NCBI GenBank assembly: GCA_028752905.1
Contig: JAQNBH010000011.1
Span: 35,604,124 to 35,668,123 of the forward strand
From: Cladorhizidae sp. MBARI D1340-BT2
Lineage: Eukaryota; Porifera; Demospongiae; Poecilosclerida; Cladorhizidae
Direction of reading: 5' to 3'
DNA: 64,000 bases
The notes below the pieces were generated by a model. It saw only the letters and a program-made list of their open reading frames with translations. It made no database searches and had not been told where the DNA came from. A program made the position numbers and the translations under genes. This document shows positions 33,361-46,490 of the stretch, one piece after another (the first letter of the stretch is position 1; every line of letters starts with the position of its first letter).

Positions 33361-34317
33361 TGCCACTTGAAGTCCAGTGAGGAATGCATGTAGACATGAT
33401 TTCAGAAAATTTCGCAGACCAGCTAGCTGCAGAAAAGTTAATGCCTCTTCCTCCTAGTAAACTGTCCCAGTGAAATTGATCATTTTACACGCCCTCTAAA
33501 AATCAGCATCGCCATAGCTCCAAATTGTTGGAAAAACCCATCTATGGCCTAGTTGGACATAGCTGGTAGGAGACCTCTCTGGCCAGGACTCAGCATTATT
33601 GTGACACTTAAAAAAGTAACTTTATGTAATATTTACCAGTGTAACAAATGTATGTTATCAACAAGAACAACAGACAAGATTACTTTAATAGTTAAGAGTG
33701 TTCAAAGAGGGTGTGAAGGGTGAGACACAAAGATCATTTATCTACTCACCTTTCAACAGTTCCTTTCTTCTCTTCTACCACTTCCTACTCAGGGGAGTAA
33801 TTTCCATCTGAATGTTAGGGAGGCCAAATGCAGCAGTAATGCTGGTCACCTTATACTGGGGGCTGGAGTACATGAAACCATGTCGAACAACTGCCTTAAT
33901 TAATCATCTTATGATATGCACAGTGAAAATGGAGCTGGTGAAGTGCCAATATGATTGACCAGATACGACTGTTATAAAAACCTATTTGTTAGAGAGAGAA
34001 AATCAGTTTAAAGGTCAGTAGAATTGTGATCCTATTTTTCAGCCCTTTATTGTCTTCAGTTCAGAGCAGGAGGAGCTGTTTGAAATTTGACTCCTCCTCT
34101 TGTATCATTACGAAAGGCAATGCCTTGGCACGTGAATAGGATAGACTTTGGATGTTTTTCAGGAGGCAGTTCATATTTTCCAAAGCTTCTTAACATTGGT
34201 CTGTATTTCCTGATTTCACCAAGCTATTCCTGCAAAATTAGCATAGCCAAAAAAAAACCTCGAGCCAAAAGTTCACAGAGCACTGCCCAAGCTGGCAGGC
34301 AGTAAAAGAAAGCGGAA
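33361..34317. other. Unassigned sequence right of the LINE
   Basis: No recognisable gene. The short frame at 34087-34305 has no known motif. Confidence 0.4.
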
Positions 34318-34412
34318 GGTGGATAAAATAAACCAAGGGCGGATAAAATAAACTAAGTGGGGACAAAATAAACCAAGGGGAAGGTGGTGGGGATAAAATA
34401 AACTGGGGGATA
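34318..34412. repeat. Degenerate ~20-bp tandem repeat (GGATAAAATAAACCAAGG)
   Basis: Units beginning GGATAAAATAAAC or GGACAAAATAAAC occur at 34320, 34341, 34361, 34391 and, more diverged, at 34407. Confidence 0.75.
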
Positions 34413-34532
34413 AATTGAACTGTGAGACAGTCCATTTTTTGTGACACACTGCGATCATTCCACCTTATGGCAATGTGAGATTCGCATTCTAGTAGACAGG
34501 ACTGCAATCAAACCTGGACATTTATGGATATC

Positions 34533-37127
34533 CAGGGGGGTAATTTCTGGGGGGGCTGGGGGTGCCATGCCAAAACAAGTTTTCTAAGGGAGTTTTCTAA
34601 GGGAGTTTTCGCAAGCTGTTGAAGGTGTTGACTAACAAGTTATAGCACATTCATAATTGTATTTGGTGTGAAATATGCTAGATAGAACAACACCATAGAA
34701 CAACACCATAATATTGGTAAAAAAACAACTTTGTTTCCTAATCGGTTCAATACATGTGACCAGTTAGTGTATGTCAGGAATAACGGCCTGACAACTCAAC
34801 CACCAAACAAGCCTCAGACCATACCATGGAACTAACACTTTACTGTTAGGATCATTTTGACATTTATATAGTTCATGTATTTCATTGGTTCATTTTGATT
34901 TTGCCATGACAGCAGTGGAGTACCTATATAAGTAAGCTCTCCACTGCCTTATGTTGAGTTCTGCTATAAACCTAATGTGCTGTTAATCATTATTCGGAAT
35001 ACTAATCAATATAAGAGTGAACCCTAACAGTGTAGCAGGCCATATATTGAGAAATTAGCTAGTGCTGCTGCAGAGTAAATCATGCCTAAAAGACAAGTCT
35101 CCTTGTTAAGTTTTTGTCAAAGTCCAACTAAGAGACAAAGGGAGTCTGATGAGAAGGCTGATGATCAAGCCCAAGGATCTGATAGCCAAGATGTACAGGT
35201 TGAAGAAAACCAAGAAGAATCTGAACAGGTACGTCTGTCATAATCCATCACATGATAACAACATTAAGCCTCTCAATTTTTATGTGGCATCTCAGCCTCT
35301 GATGTCAGTGAATCCTTATTAAACAATCATATATTGACAGACCCTGTTGTTGTAGTTGTTTTAGCAAAATTAGACTTTGACTCAAGCTACAAGAATTTTT
35401 GATATCTCTCAGGAGCAGCAACAAGAAGCCAGTAGAATATCCCTGACTCTAGATACCCTTCCTCAAGTTCCCTACCAGCCAATCAACATCAAATACCCTA
35501 AAAGCAAGATGGGTCATCAACGAGCATTCCAACCAGCCTGGTACTCATAATTTTCATGGCTGCATTATCTTCCAATTTCAGACACTATTATTTGCCACAC
35601 TTGTGGCACAGCCAATTTGAAGGGACTGCTTAAGCTGGATACAAGGTCTGAAACCTCCTTCTTGTCTGATGGGTTCAGAAATTGGAAAAATGCTCTGTGT
35701 AAAAACAAGGGTTTCCATAAGCACGAAAGCTCGCTATGTCACAAGCATGCAGTTGCTCAAAAAGAGAGGCAGTATTCCGCAGAAAGCAATCAGAAATTCT
35801 GGGGTAAATGGAACATGATCTCCATGTAGACAATATTGACTCACCAACTCTGAAAATCCTCTGCCCAACAAGGTGGACTGTCCGAGCAGCATCACTGAGT
35901 GCCATTCTTAAAAATTATGGCACTCTCATTATCCTATGGGACTGGGCACAAGACCATGTCAAAGACTCTGAAATGAAGGCAAGAATAATTGGAGTGGAGA
36001 CTAAAATGCAAACTTTTAGTTTCTTCTATGGTCTTCAGCTTGCCATTGTAGTACTTTCACATTCAGATAACCTCAGCACTTGCCTTCTGAGGGCAGAGCT
36101 ATGTGCAGTGGATGCTCAAGTGAATGCCAAGCTATCTGTCACTGTCCTACGCCGAGGAATACGATCAGACAGGGATGCAAGCCTCCATTGGACAAAAGTA
36201 ACTCGAGCTGCTGTGAAGTTGGAACTAAAAGAGCCTTCACTTCCACATCACCGTAAGATGCCATCAAGGTATAGTGAGGGTAATGCTCAACATGAGCACC
36301 ATACCAATGTAGAGAACTTTTACCGCCAAATCTATTTTGAGGCTGTGGACATTGTAGCTAGCTGCATTGAAGAGTGTTTTAATCAGAAGGATTACACAAC
36401 ATATGCAACCTGTGAGATGGTCCTGGAAAGGAACATTGGGGGAGGATGTCTCACAAAATGTTGACGAACTATGTGAGTTCTACACTGCGTTTGACCCAAT
36501 CCAGCTATCTATAATGGCAGAGTCCTATCGCAGTTTCAGTCACTATGAAGGTGGTGGTGATACATTGCAAAATGTCATTGATTTCCTCAAAAAGAACAAA
36601 AGCATCTGGCCCCTCATACCAGAGGTCATGTCTTTGGTCAAGGTTGTTCTGGCAACTAATGCAGGCTCTGAACGAGCCTTCAGTGCGCTGAGAAGGGTGA
36701 AGTCTTACCTTCGTACAACAATGTCGAACAACCGCCTCAATCATCTCATGACATGCACAGTGCATAAAGAGCTGGTAAAGGAACTGAGCCTCAAGCAAGT
36801 GACAAATGACTTTGTGGATAGAGTATATAGAGAGGCGCTCATCCATCTTCGGCCACTTTTCCATTTCTTAGTAGATGTGAATGATAGTCTCTCTTAGATG
36901 TTAGTGCTAGTATACTGTCTGTCATCTGGTTATGTTATGTGTTCGAGTGATTACTAAAATGAAAATATTTTCAACACTAATTTACCCCAAAGTCTGTCTA
37001 ATTACTCCTATTTTTCAAAATATCCTGGATGAGTATCTAGAGACACCCCTAGAGACTCGCCTAGAGTAAACATGTTTAATACTGCTTTTGGCCCCCCCCC
37101 AACTTTCATATGGAAATTACCCCCCTG
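34533..37127 (+). mobile_element. hAT-type DNA transposon, copy C1
   Basis: Perfect 15-bp terminal inverted repeats, CAGGGGGGTAATTTC at 34533-34547 and its complement at 37113-37127, followed inward by G/C tracts. A transposase with a spliced first exon lies inside. It is nearly identical over long stretches to copy C2 (61110-end) but has lost about 710 bp in the middle of the gene. Flanks do not show a clean 5- or 8-bp duplication. A 16-bp unit (GTTTTCTAAGGGA) is repeated near the left end (34573-34606). Confidence 0.85.
35082..36896 (+). pseudogene. hAT transposase C1 (ZMYM/DUF4371 type), internally deleted
   Basis: Exon 1 (35082-35228, MPKRQVSLLSFCQSPTKRQ...) ends at GTACGT; exon 2 starts at 35413 after CTCTCAG, in phase. 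Exon 2 carries a TTF-type zinc finger (QRAFQPAWY, a stop, FSWLHYLP...CHTCGTANLKGLL...FRNWKNALCKNKGFHKHESS). At about 35758 the text jumps from HAVA to the region equal to 63186 in copy C2, losing the DUF4371 part. Then follow PTLKILCPTRWTVRAASL, the long helical body, and, in another frame (36367-36896), DELCEFYTAFDP and the hATC motif TNAGSERAFSALRRVKSYL. It cannot be active. Confidence 0.85.
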
Positions 37128-37389
37128 AATTATCTGGTATTGGGCAGTGCACTTTTAACATATCTTCTATTTTTTTCCAGTTAGTAGAACACGTTCATTA
37201 GTCCAATGTAGTCAACTTTTGCTAGCAATTTGGCATAACTTAGGTAGAGCTAACTATACATCTTTAAGCAATTTGGTATATATCCACAAGGAGTAGTTCA
37301 TGATTACAAAATATGTCAAATGTTTTTCATCCAAGTATATATTCAGCAGTAGTCAAACCTTAGCTCAAGGCATGGCAAACTACATATAA
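37128..37389. other. Unassigned AT-rich spacer
   Basis: No coding or repeat signal recognised between the hAT right end and the microsatellites. Confidence 0.4.
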
Positions 37390-37466
37390 TAGAGGATATA
37401 TGATTAATTGATTGAGATTGATTGATTGATTGACTGATTGATTCATTCATTTATTCATTCATTCTC

Positions 37467-37497
<31 letters not shown>

Positions 37498-37620
37498 AAT
37501 TTGATTCATTCATTCATTCATTCATTCATTCATTCATTCATTCATTCATTGATTTCATTGATTGATTGATTGATTCATTCGTTCGTTCATTCGTTCATTC
37601 AATTGTATATTTTATTTATT
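37390..37620. repeat. (ATTG)n / (ATTC)n microsatellite
   Basis: Alternating blocks of GATTGATTGATT and CATTCATTCATT with a few GTTC units. Confidence 0.95.
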
Positions 37621-37865
37621 TATTTATTTATTATTTATTGTTTATTTATTTACGTTTGTTTGTTTGTTTGCTTTTGCTTGCTTGTTTGGTTTGTTTGATT
37701 TATTTATTATTTATTTATTTATTTATTTGTTAGTTTTATTTGTTTATTTATTTATTTATTTATTTTGTTTATTTGTTTGCTTGTCTTTTTTTAATTTGTT
37801 TATTTACTATTATTTATTTATATTTTTATTGGTTTTTTGGTTTTTGTTGTTGATTGATTGATTGA
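37621..37865. repeat. (TTTA)n / (TTTG)n microsatellite
   Basis: TTTATTTATTTA and TTTGTTTG tracts. The 65-codon hydrophobic frame here is a repeat artefact. Confidence 0.95.
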
Positions 37866-40800
37866 TGATAGACTTGACTGCTACAGAATCAGAGGAAAGG
37901 CCTTGGTTTATGATTCAAAGGGACTAATTGTGAATGCCTTTTCATGAAGAAGGTCATGAGCATGTCAGATTTCAGATAGGACATGGACTAACAACAACAG
38001 CTCTTTGCATTGTGCTGTATAGAAGCATGATGAATTCTAGCCGTATTACTGCCACTATTTTGGAGTGCATGTAGAGTAAACTGATAACCGAAGAACTTGA
38101 CTACCACCCCAGTATCAATTATTGCCAAAGGTCAGAGATGGAATCATCTACTTGGTCTTCAGCTTCCTTTCAATAATATTTACCTATTCATTATATCTAG
38201 TTTACAGGACCAGCTCAATGCCTTAATGATCCTAACATAAGATCTGATCACAAGAAAAACAAAATAAGGCAGTTTCATCCAACCATAAACTTATACTACT
38301 CTTGGTTTAAAAGATTAGACACTTAATTACTCGCTATTGCATTATGGCAGTCATATATTATGTTAAATAGCTGATTCATTGCACAGTTAGTCTAAGAGTC
38401 CCTCGAACCGACAAAAAATCAACCTAGACAATCCAGCTTGGATTGTGGGACCCTCTGTTCAACGCTGTTCATCAGGTGTGTCAAAGAATGATGTCACTTC
38501 ACAAATCAACATGAATGAATGAATAGTCGACCACCATTGAACGACCATTCTTTTTGGAAAAATGAACTAAATTTTTTGTCTTTGTGAAAAGTCTTCAGGT
38601 TATACAAAAAGATATTGCATTGGAGGTTTATTACACATGTGCACTGGATATCTTTATAATAACCTTTTCATAATTCAAAAGATCAGCTCCAATACTAGAT
38701 TTACAATATTTTAGCATGCAGTATACAGAAAGGCATGTAATATATCACTTGGTTATGAAATGCCATCACTTCCTGCCATCCACTATTCTCAATATTGACC
38801 TTATTGTAACAGTACTGTAAAATGTGTGTGTAACTGGACTGTTAAAAATTTCATTTGAAATTTAACTTATATAATAGAAGTGGTGCTTGTGGAAGCTCCT
38901 CATCAGGTGGAGTTGTAGACTTCAGAGTGTTACAATAATAGCCTTAGAATCAGGCAGATGTATTCTTCTGTTGTTTTTTGTTTAAATTATACATCAGTAA
39001 ACTGGGAACAAAAAATCCAGATATGGTACATCATGAATTATATTATCCACCGACTCATGAGCACTGAATGATTAATATACTTATTATAAATACAAGATTA
39101 AACAAAGAGAACATAATATAAATGAAAATATTGTTTGCAATAATGATTATGATGTAATATTTAAGCTGTATATTAAGATTCAGCTTAAATTTAGGTATCA
39201 CTTGTAGCTTGGAAAATTAGTCCATAATATCATGAAATATTCTCAGTATCAATCTTAACCATTCTCACAGCTGTATGCATGCAGCTAGACCTTCATTAAT
39301 ATATATATGTCACAACATAAAGCTGTGAATGTGGAAAAATAATTATGCTGCATGAAGGACAGCAGTAATTAAGACTTAAGTAAGGGAGACCAGTTTAATA
39401 TAGGTGGGGGCACATGGGTTGCATTTTAGCGAACTCCTAAAATTCCCTCCTTACCCGCACTTCCATCATAGTTTTAATTTCAGCTAAAAAAACATTGTGC
39501 AACTTCATATTAAAAGCCCAAACTGTCTTTTCAACTGTTTTTGCTCCAAGTGTGGCTGGTTGGCTTAGTACTACTGCATACCTCAGCTTCAATCTTCCCT
39601 CTTTTGTCATTTATGTCTTTCAGATGCCTTGATTAAGACATCATCAGTCAGCTCTGGCATCTCATCTCTGTCATATGTCGATAGTTATCCTTGGGCTCCT
39701 CCTCCTCTGTCATGGCTCTGTCCTGTTGTTGTGAAACCACCTCCTCATCACCTGAGGGCTCACTTGCTGCTTCTGCACCTGAGGCCGGTTCCTCATCCTC
39801 TGAACTGGAGTTGGTGGAATCTTCTTCATATTTTATAGCTCTTTGATTCTGTATTCTCAGACTGCGATGCCTGTTAGTGGCTTCTGGGTTGTCAGCTTGT
39901 TCTCCCTTTAACCATCTATTATGGTTCCAGTGTCTTGGGGTTTTGTCAAGGGTCTCCAGTTTCAGGCGATCTCTGACAACCTGGAAAAATTATTATTGTT
40001 ATATATATATAATAATTATATATAACTAGAAGGAGGATTCTCTAGGAGTTTTTTCTGTATTCTGTCCTGGTCTAAGATGGAAGCTTCCTCCTACAAAATA
40101 GGATGTCCATTATCCAATGCAGGTTCAGCAATTGCATAATTCTCTTTAGCACACTTTTTACAGACATAATTATCGACAAGTATTCTCGATACCCTAACAC
40201 ATTTGCTCTTCAACGCAAACAGTGATAGAGTGCTCACGATCAACGTTCTATCGATTTAGTCGGCATAAGAATGTAAACATTGACAGAGGTGCACATTTTT
40301 AGTCCCCTCACTTTCTCAAATTCCTCCATTCCTCCATTCTTTTGGTGGCACCGAATTTGGATCTACCAGCTACCATTCTAATGATAATGGCAAAGTGGAA
40401 TTCATGTATGGAACTCACTCTTGCAAATAGGAAAAAAAAATTCTTAGTTACCTCATTGAGTAATTACATTCCCTTGTGTGTAGAAGTACTGGAAAAACTT
40501 CTCATCCTCTCTTCTGGGGATTCACATCAATGGTTGCCTTCATTGAACTTCCCTTGAATCACCTGCCAATGACCCCTCATATGTCCTTATTCTGGCATGG
40601 TTGCACACAGCCTGGAAGCAGCATGCTATACATATTAACCATAAGTGGATCCAGTCGTGATTCAGGAAATGTTCTCTTTGTGCATTGTTCAGGCACTCTC
40701 TGCAAGTGTTTGATGCAGTTATCATTGGCTCCAGTATGATAAAGCTAAATTGGCTAACTACTGGGTCAGCACAGCATGCGCAAAGACATGCTTGTAGCTT

Positions 40801-41516
40801 TTAGGAATGACTCTCTGTGAAATAAATGTATTCATTTTACTACAACACATTTCTGTTCAGATTTTGGATAACTATTATTTATTAGATATCTATAATATAC
40901 AAGTGCATGTTCCTAGCTGTGGCTTCCAGAGTAAACCCACTGCATATTGAACCATTTTAGTTTCATTATAAGTGGAGTTCACTTTTTTGCATAGGCAGTG
41001 CCATTCCCACATCTCAGTGCAGCCAATTTTCTTTCCCCTAGATACTAATCTGCCATTGTTGTCTCATTTGTCCCTTCATGATGACCATTCCCGATTTAAG
41101 ATAGGTGGCCCATTTTTATGAGTGAACATAATATGGTGAATACACTAAGTTTATTTTTAGCAGTTATCAAATCAATACATACCAGACTTAGGTAAAAATA
41201 TGCAAGTATTATAGTCGTTAAAGTTAAATGACCCCATTAACATCAGGCTGCAGGTTGGAATTTGAAGTCAATCCCTCCACAATTACTTGCTACAGTCCAG
41301 CATAACATTTTGAGTGGCTTTAACAACTTTGGTTGCTAGAGTAATCACAAGAGAAGGGTGATTTTGATTTTTGAAAGCATGTTGACTTATGTACATATGA
41401 AGGGGGTATATATGGACTTAATATATAGCATAAAATATACATATCTTCTTGCGCTCGATTTTAATATTAAATATGTTGAATAATTATAACAATACCATGT
41501 TTACCTTTACTTAAAG
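37866..41516. other. Unassigned, mostly AT-rich non-coding region
   Basis: Frames up to 87 codons (39629, 40342, 40476) have no recognisable domain, no splice structure I can defend and no homology to the window's repeats. A pyrimidine-rich, GC-richer patch at 39680-39800 is the only compositional change. Confidence 0.45.
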
Positions 41517-41890
41517 TGGGGGCACCTCAAAATCTGACACCTAAAATAACTGCAGTTGTGGTTCCTGATTGGAAGTGCGGTACAGTTGAAATTGGTACCT
41601 GTGGCATGTGCATGTTTGATTACATTTTAGCGCCTAGTAAAAACTTGTATAGCAGGGCTTCCTCTTGCCAATTTCAACTGGCTAGTAGCTACTTTCCAAT
41701 CGGGAGCCACAACTGCAACCAGTTCAAGTCTTCAGATTTTCTGGGGCCCCCACTTTGGCTGCAGATAACTTTGGCATGATTATACCTATGCAACGTTTTT
41801 TGGTATCAAAAAAGAGCACACAACGAGTCAATACCAAGTTCATACACTAAAGTGTGCAAAATCTATGGAGCTCCAAAGTTGTGACTACAA
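41517..41890. repeat. Foldback (MITE-like) element, family P, copy 1
   Basis: GTGGGGGCACC...AGTTGTGGTTCCTGATTGGAA (41517-41576) pairs with TTTCCAATCGGGAGCCACAACTGC...GGGGCCCCCAC (41694-41755). The right flank (GCATGATTATACCTATGCAAC..., ...ATGGAGCTCCAAAGTTGTGACTAC to 41888) matches the arms of the larger palindrome at 45563-46120, so both belong to one family. Confidence 0.75.
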
Positions 41891-44122
41891 GTTTTTGTTA
41901 GTGTTTATATTTTATCATTTACCACCCCATGACATATAAAACATGTTTTAGAAAATTAAAATCATCACTCTTTAGCGCTTGCATTGCTGTAGATGTTATA
42001 GCCACTCAAGATTTGATGCTGGACTGTAGCACTCTTAATGAGTTAATGTTGGGTGACTGACTTCACATTCCAATCTGCACTTGCAAAACAAAGAGCTGTT
42101 CGGCAAAAATAAAATTAACATTAGAAAGAAAATTAACACATTGCATGAGCCACATTTGGGCACATAAATCAGATAGCATGAATGTGTGCAAATATAATAA
42201 CATCCACGTGGTCACACCTGGTCAGACCCTTTCCCTATACCCAGAGTTCTTGAGATTGGATAAGAGAAACAATACCAGAGTCCTCACTATAGGAGTTCTG
42301 CCATACAAAGGACACTTGGACTTTGTAAATAGCATCACTAATTAAGAAACAGCTGCATGTCTGGAGGGAAACAAGCTAGATAAATGATATATATATATAT
42401 ATACCAGGTTCAGGAATCAAAATTTATACCAATATTAGTATATCAATCACTATACTTTGTGTTAGCCACAGCATTGATAGAATAAAACCAGGCTGTTTTG
42501 TGATAGAACTAAGCCACTTCATTGGTATTTACCTAGTGTTGGCAGCAAGCACTGTGGATTTCTCCTTCGATCAGCTTTGAATGGAGAAAACAAATGAAAA
42601 GCCAAAAAGGAGAAATTTACAGTGCATTTGTTGAAGTCAGCTATGAGTAGTCGTACATTTTGGGAGCATGTTTGTTATGCAAACATTCAGGCACCTTCCA
42701 TGTCGTCCTTCATCAGGCACAGTTGAATACAAATAAACTGTTGACACTGCCTTTCATGGTTTCCCTCTCAATGGTGCATGTTTCATGTTCTTGCAAATTT
42801 GATGTTCAGCCTGGGGAAGAATGACACAGTTGAGAGCAGGTATATTTCAGGCTCTCCATTGTCATCAGGTATTTGTCAGTGTCTTAGTCAAAATGCATGC
42901 TGTTTTAAATCCAACCAACAATGACCAGGCAGCCCCAGAAGGGAATGCTAGTCAAGACGAATTTCATGACTGATGAGTTCTTCTCAGCAGGTTAAAAAAT
43001 CTCAGTTAGGGAGACTGGAGTGGAGCATTTGAAACAGTGGTTAACTAGCATGCTATTAGTCACCCATGTCAGTCTCACAGCTGGTTGCCAACCGCAAATC
43101 TGTTGCATTAATCATCCAGTGGTTTGGTAGCTTTTCTGACAGAGACCATTTATGATGATATAATTATTGTGATTGCTAGTGCAACTTGATGTAGACATTA
43201 ATCATGATATTTTAAATTGCTAGTGCAACTTGATGTAGAATTTTCAGCTCTCAAATATGGATGAACACTAGATTAACTTGTACTAAACATGATATTGAAC
43301 TGTTTTAGAACATTTTTGGTGTATATTAACATGAATAGTCAATAAGAACATAGTTCCATTTTGTAGCTATTTCATGACTGATGAGTTTATAAAAGAAATT
43401 TTAGTGGTGACTATTTGCCATACATAGCAGGTTTAATCACTTTTAGCATGCAATTTAGTACTATACCTCAACATCATCCAAGGTCAAAGTTTGGTCTAAA
43501 TTTTAAGAATGTTGCCATTCAAGCCTACCTATCTGGTCGGACAATGCAATTACCAGCTACTCTAAATGAAATCAATGTGGGTGTAGCCATTTAGCAGACA
43601 TCATAAATGGAGATGAGAGGAAATGGTTTCTATATGTTCTGTTTGCGCAGTGAAACTGACCTCCCCTCCATTCCATGAAGGAGAAGGAAACTAAGTTCTG
43701 AATCTTCAGCTTAGCCGATTCCACATGAGATGAAATGATGTGGAAAATATTGTGGAGTTCTGTATCTGCACAGACCACATACTAATTAGCTGCTGCCACG
43801 CTAGTGATAACAAGAAAAACAAGTGTTCCCGACTTGCTTTCCACCCCAACAGGGAGGAAAGGAGTTGGCTACACGAGGCGAGCTTCACTATGCAAAACTA
43901 GCCTCTACTTGGAAGTAGAAACAGCCAGCTCATTCTAACATATCCTAGCATGAAATAGCCAGTTAATCTACTAATAGAAGTGTGAGCAGCATAAAAATGC
44001 AACCCAGACAAGTGGAAAGAATGGGTGAAAGAAAGACAATAATACAGTCTAGATTTGCTTTGGAAAAAAATACAGAGACAAAGTTTCAGAGGAAAGCCCT
44101 GATAAGTGAGCATCTAATAGAT
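41891..44122. other. Unassigned non-coding region with short direct repeats
   Basis: A (TA)n tract lies near 42389-42403. ATTGCTAGTGCAACTTGATG is repeated at 43171 and 43217. TTTCATGACTGATGAGTT is repeated at 42963 and 43371. No gene recognised; frames of 60-70 codons look incidental. Confidence 0.45.
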
Positions 44123-44189
44123 GGGATTTCCTGCCCCCTCCACGCATGTTCACTATTAGTGAACATGCGTGGAGGGGGCAGGAAATCCC
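44123..44189. repeat. Perfect 67-nt palindrome (33-bp arms)
   Basis: GGGATTTCCTGCCCCCTCC... (44123-44155) is followed by one T and by its exact reverse complement (44157-44189). It is GC-rich in AT-rich surroundings. No flanking inverted repeat extends it. Confidence 0.9.
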
Positions 44190-44899
44190 TGAGCAGCACA
44201 AGCAATATCGAAACCTGCTCAAACAGATTGGGATGACATGAAATAATATGATAGCTAACCACTTGCTCCTGAGCAACATTACAGCATTGAGACAAAGAAG
44301 AGCCATGTCAGGAGAGAAGAGAAAATTTGGGCAACAATATCTAGATAAGCTGATGAACAAAGTTGGATGCCAGTAGGGAGCATGTGCATAGCCATGAGAG
44401 AGGATAAACATATAGAGCCATGCACACTGTTGTTACCACAGTCTTTCTAAAGCATACTCTTATTATTTCAGAGCGATTTATGCTTATGGAATGCTTTGTT
44501 GAGGAAAAGATGTTTTATGAGCTTTTCTATGGCTTGTGAGTTTGTACTTAAAACAGGAACACCAGGACAATGATTTTTTATGATAAAATATCTCACAATT
44601 TTGAGAATTTATTGGAGAACCAAAATAGTAACCATAAGTATTTTTTACACTCTGAAAATATGGTGTCGTTCCCTTATGTGAAGTAAATTGTGACAGGTAC
44701 TGGAGAGGTGAAGGTGAGAGTATACCTTCTTCAGCATCTCTCTGTAGCTGTACAGAGAGGAAATGCAGTATCTGTGGTGGGGTTAGTGGGGGGGGGGGGG
44801 GGGGGGGCGGTTAGGACTGGCCTTGTTTGATAATTAGATAACTGATATAGTTCTTGTCTTGTTTTCTTGTCTTGTTTTAATAATAATAAATCCATACTT
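44190..44899. other. Unassigned sequence with a G-homopolymer
   Basis: No gene recognised. A run of about 20 G lies at 44788-44807. Confidence 0.45.
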
Positions 44900-44909
44900 A
44901 ATACTTAAC

Positions 44910-45010
44910 AAGCTCACAGTTGACATAACAAAATTATAATCAATAATCAACTTGGTTCCTGATGAAGGCTAGAGCATCTAGCTGATATATCTGAGAGAGT
45001 AGAATTCAAG
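44910..45010. repeat. Foldback/hammerhead-like element (copy 3)
   Basis: Head GCTCACAGTTGACATAACA, arm CAATAATCAACTTG, then on the plus strand CTGATGA (44959-44965), an 18-nt segment containing GGCTAGAGCATCTAGC, and GATA (44984-44987) where GAAA is expected. The right arm is diverged or lost. Confidence 0.65.
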
Positions 45011-45562
45011 GGCAGAATAGACCATTTCTCGTTGTCAAAAAAAAAATGACAACCTTTCAATACTTCATTCATTTTCAAAGATTTTGGATTCAAATGGTTG
45101 CCTATTCTGTGTGCTTTCCACAATAGTGGTGTTGCAATAAACTACGGCTGAAATATGGGCAAAACCACAAACAAAAGTCGTTAATAAAATTATATGCGCT
45201 CTTGCTCCCCTACCATAGATCTTCAACACTTGTCATTCATGGTGATATTAACTCACCTACAAATGCAACTTATATGGATTGAAAAGTGAAAAATAAAACA
45301 ATTTTATTTCCCCCATTATCCCAATTTCATTTTTTTTCTGTCAGGTGACCGACTATATCTCATCAAAAATGATTGGCTTAGAGAACTGATCAATTCATAC
45401 AAAGAGCAATGCTAGATCTTTCAGATTATATAAAAATTATTTACCAAGGACAAAAATTGACCGAGTTAGACTGCTTTATGTGATATGAATGCATGACATT
45501 ACACTTCCACTAAGTTTCCTCTTATTTTTTGTATTAATTAAAGAAACAGTGGTTAACACTTT

Positions 45563-46120
45563 GGAGCTCCATAAATTCTGCAGACTTCACTAATGACTTT
45601 GATATATAGTCTCTGCATGCTCTCTTTTGAAAACAGTTGCATTCGTACAACCATATCCAAGCTACACATGCAGTCAAAATTGGCCTCAAAACAAGCCTGC
45701 CCAAGTTTCTAACTCCAAATTGGAACGTGCAAGACAGTTGAAATTAGTACCAGTGGCTGAGGTAGCTCTATTCTGAGTGTTACCAAAACATAAAAGCGCG
45801 AGGGTGGAAAATTATTTTCCAACCGCGAGCTTGACAACGTACTTACGGTTTTAGCACCTGATGATCCCTCCTCTAGCCACTGGTACTAATTTCTACTGTC
45901 TTGCACTTTCCAATTAGGAGTTAGAAATGCAGAAAACTTGGCTTGGCTGGTTTTGAGCATTTTGACTGCATATATCTTGGGTTTGGTTATACCTATGCAA
46001 CCATATTTAGTTCCAGAAGAGAGCACACAGAGAGGTCTATCTTTTGAGCTATATGCCAAGGTTATAGCATGAAATGTACAGAATTTATCGAGACCCAAAT
46101 TCGTAACCACAGTTGTTTTT
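45563..46120. repeat. Large palindromic element, family P, copy 2
   Basis: The left arm (TTGGAGCTCCATAAATTCTG... to ...AGTTGAAATTAGTACCAGTGGCT, 45560-45755) is an imperfect reverse complement of the right arm (AGCCACTGGTACTAATTTCTA... to ...GTACAGAATTTATCG, 45875-46100). The centre has GCGCGAGGGTGGAAAAT / ATTTTCCAACCGCGAGC. It shares GCATAGGTATAACCA with copy 1 at 41517-41890. No protein is encoded. Confidence 0.8.
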
Positions 46121-46309
46121 CTTAAACCTTAGTATTACTTACTTATTCATTTCTCGAGAGGTGAAATGTGTGGCTAAAAAGTATCATAACTCAAGAATAG
46201 TTGACAATAATGACTTTAGTATAATAGTGTAGGGTGAAAGAAAAGAAAGAAAAATTACGGGATTAAAAATAATAATAATAATAAATAAAGTCTACCCTCC
46301 CTACATAAA

Positions 46310-46490
46310 TGGTAGATTCTCTCCTCAAGTTGATTATTGAGAAGGTCATAGTAATAAAAACTCAACAAACTTTCAGTTGACAAGACTTTCTCCTCAAATT
46401 TATTGTTTCAGAGTGATGCTCTTATTCCTAATAGAGGCTAGAGCATCTAGCCGAAACGACCGAGGGAATACTGATTAACGAGAAAGTCAT
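46310..46490. repeat. Foldback/hammerhead-like element (copies 4 and 5, adjacent)
   Basis: A half-copy CTCAAGTTGATTATTGAGAA (46324-46343) is followed by the head CTCAACAAACTTTCAGTTGA (46361-46380) and a full copy with arms GACTTTCTC (46384-46392) and GAGAAAGTC (46480-46488). Its centre is GGCTAGAGCATCTAGCC directly followed by GAAAC (46436-46457), with the upstream CTGATGA mutated to CTAATAG. Confidence 0.7.

Noticed and set aside
34528..37132. Target-site duplication of hAT copy C1
   Set aside because: The 5- and 8-base flanks do not match; the shared TATC is offset and could be chance.
37390..37865. CRISPR-like regular repeat array
   Set aside because: Four-base microsatellite without spacers, in a eukaryotic genome.
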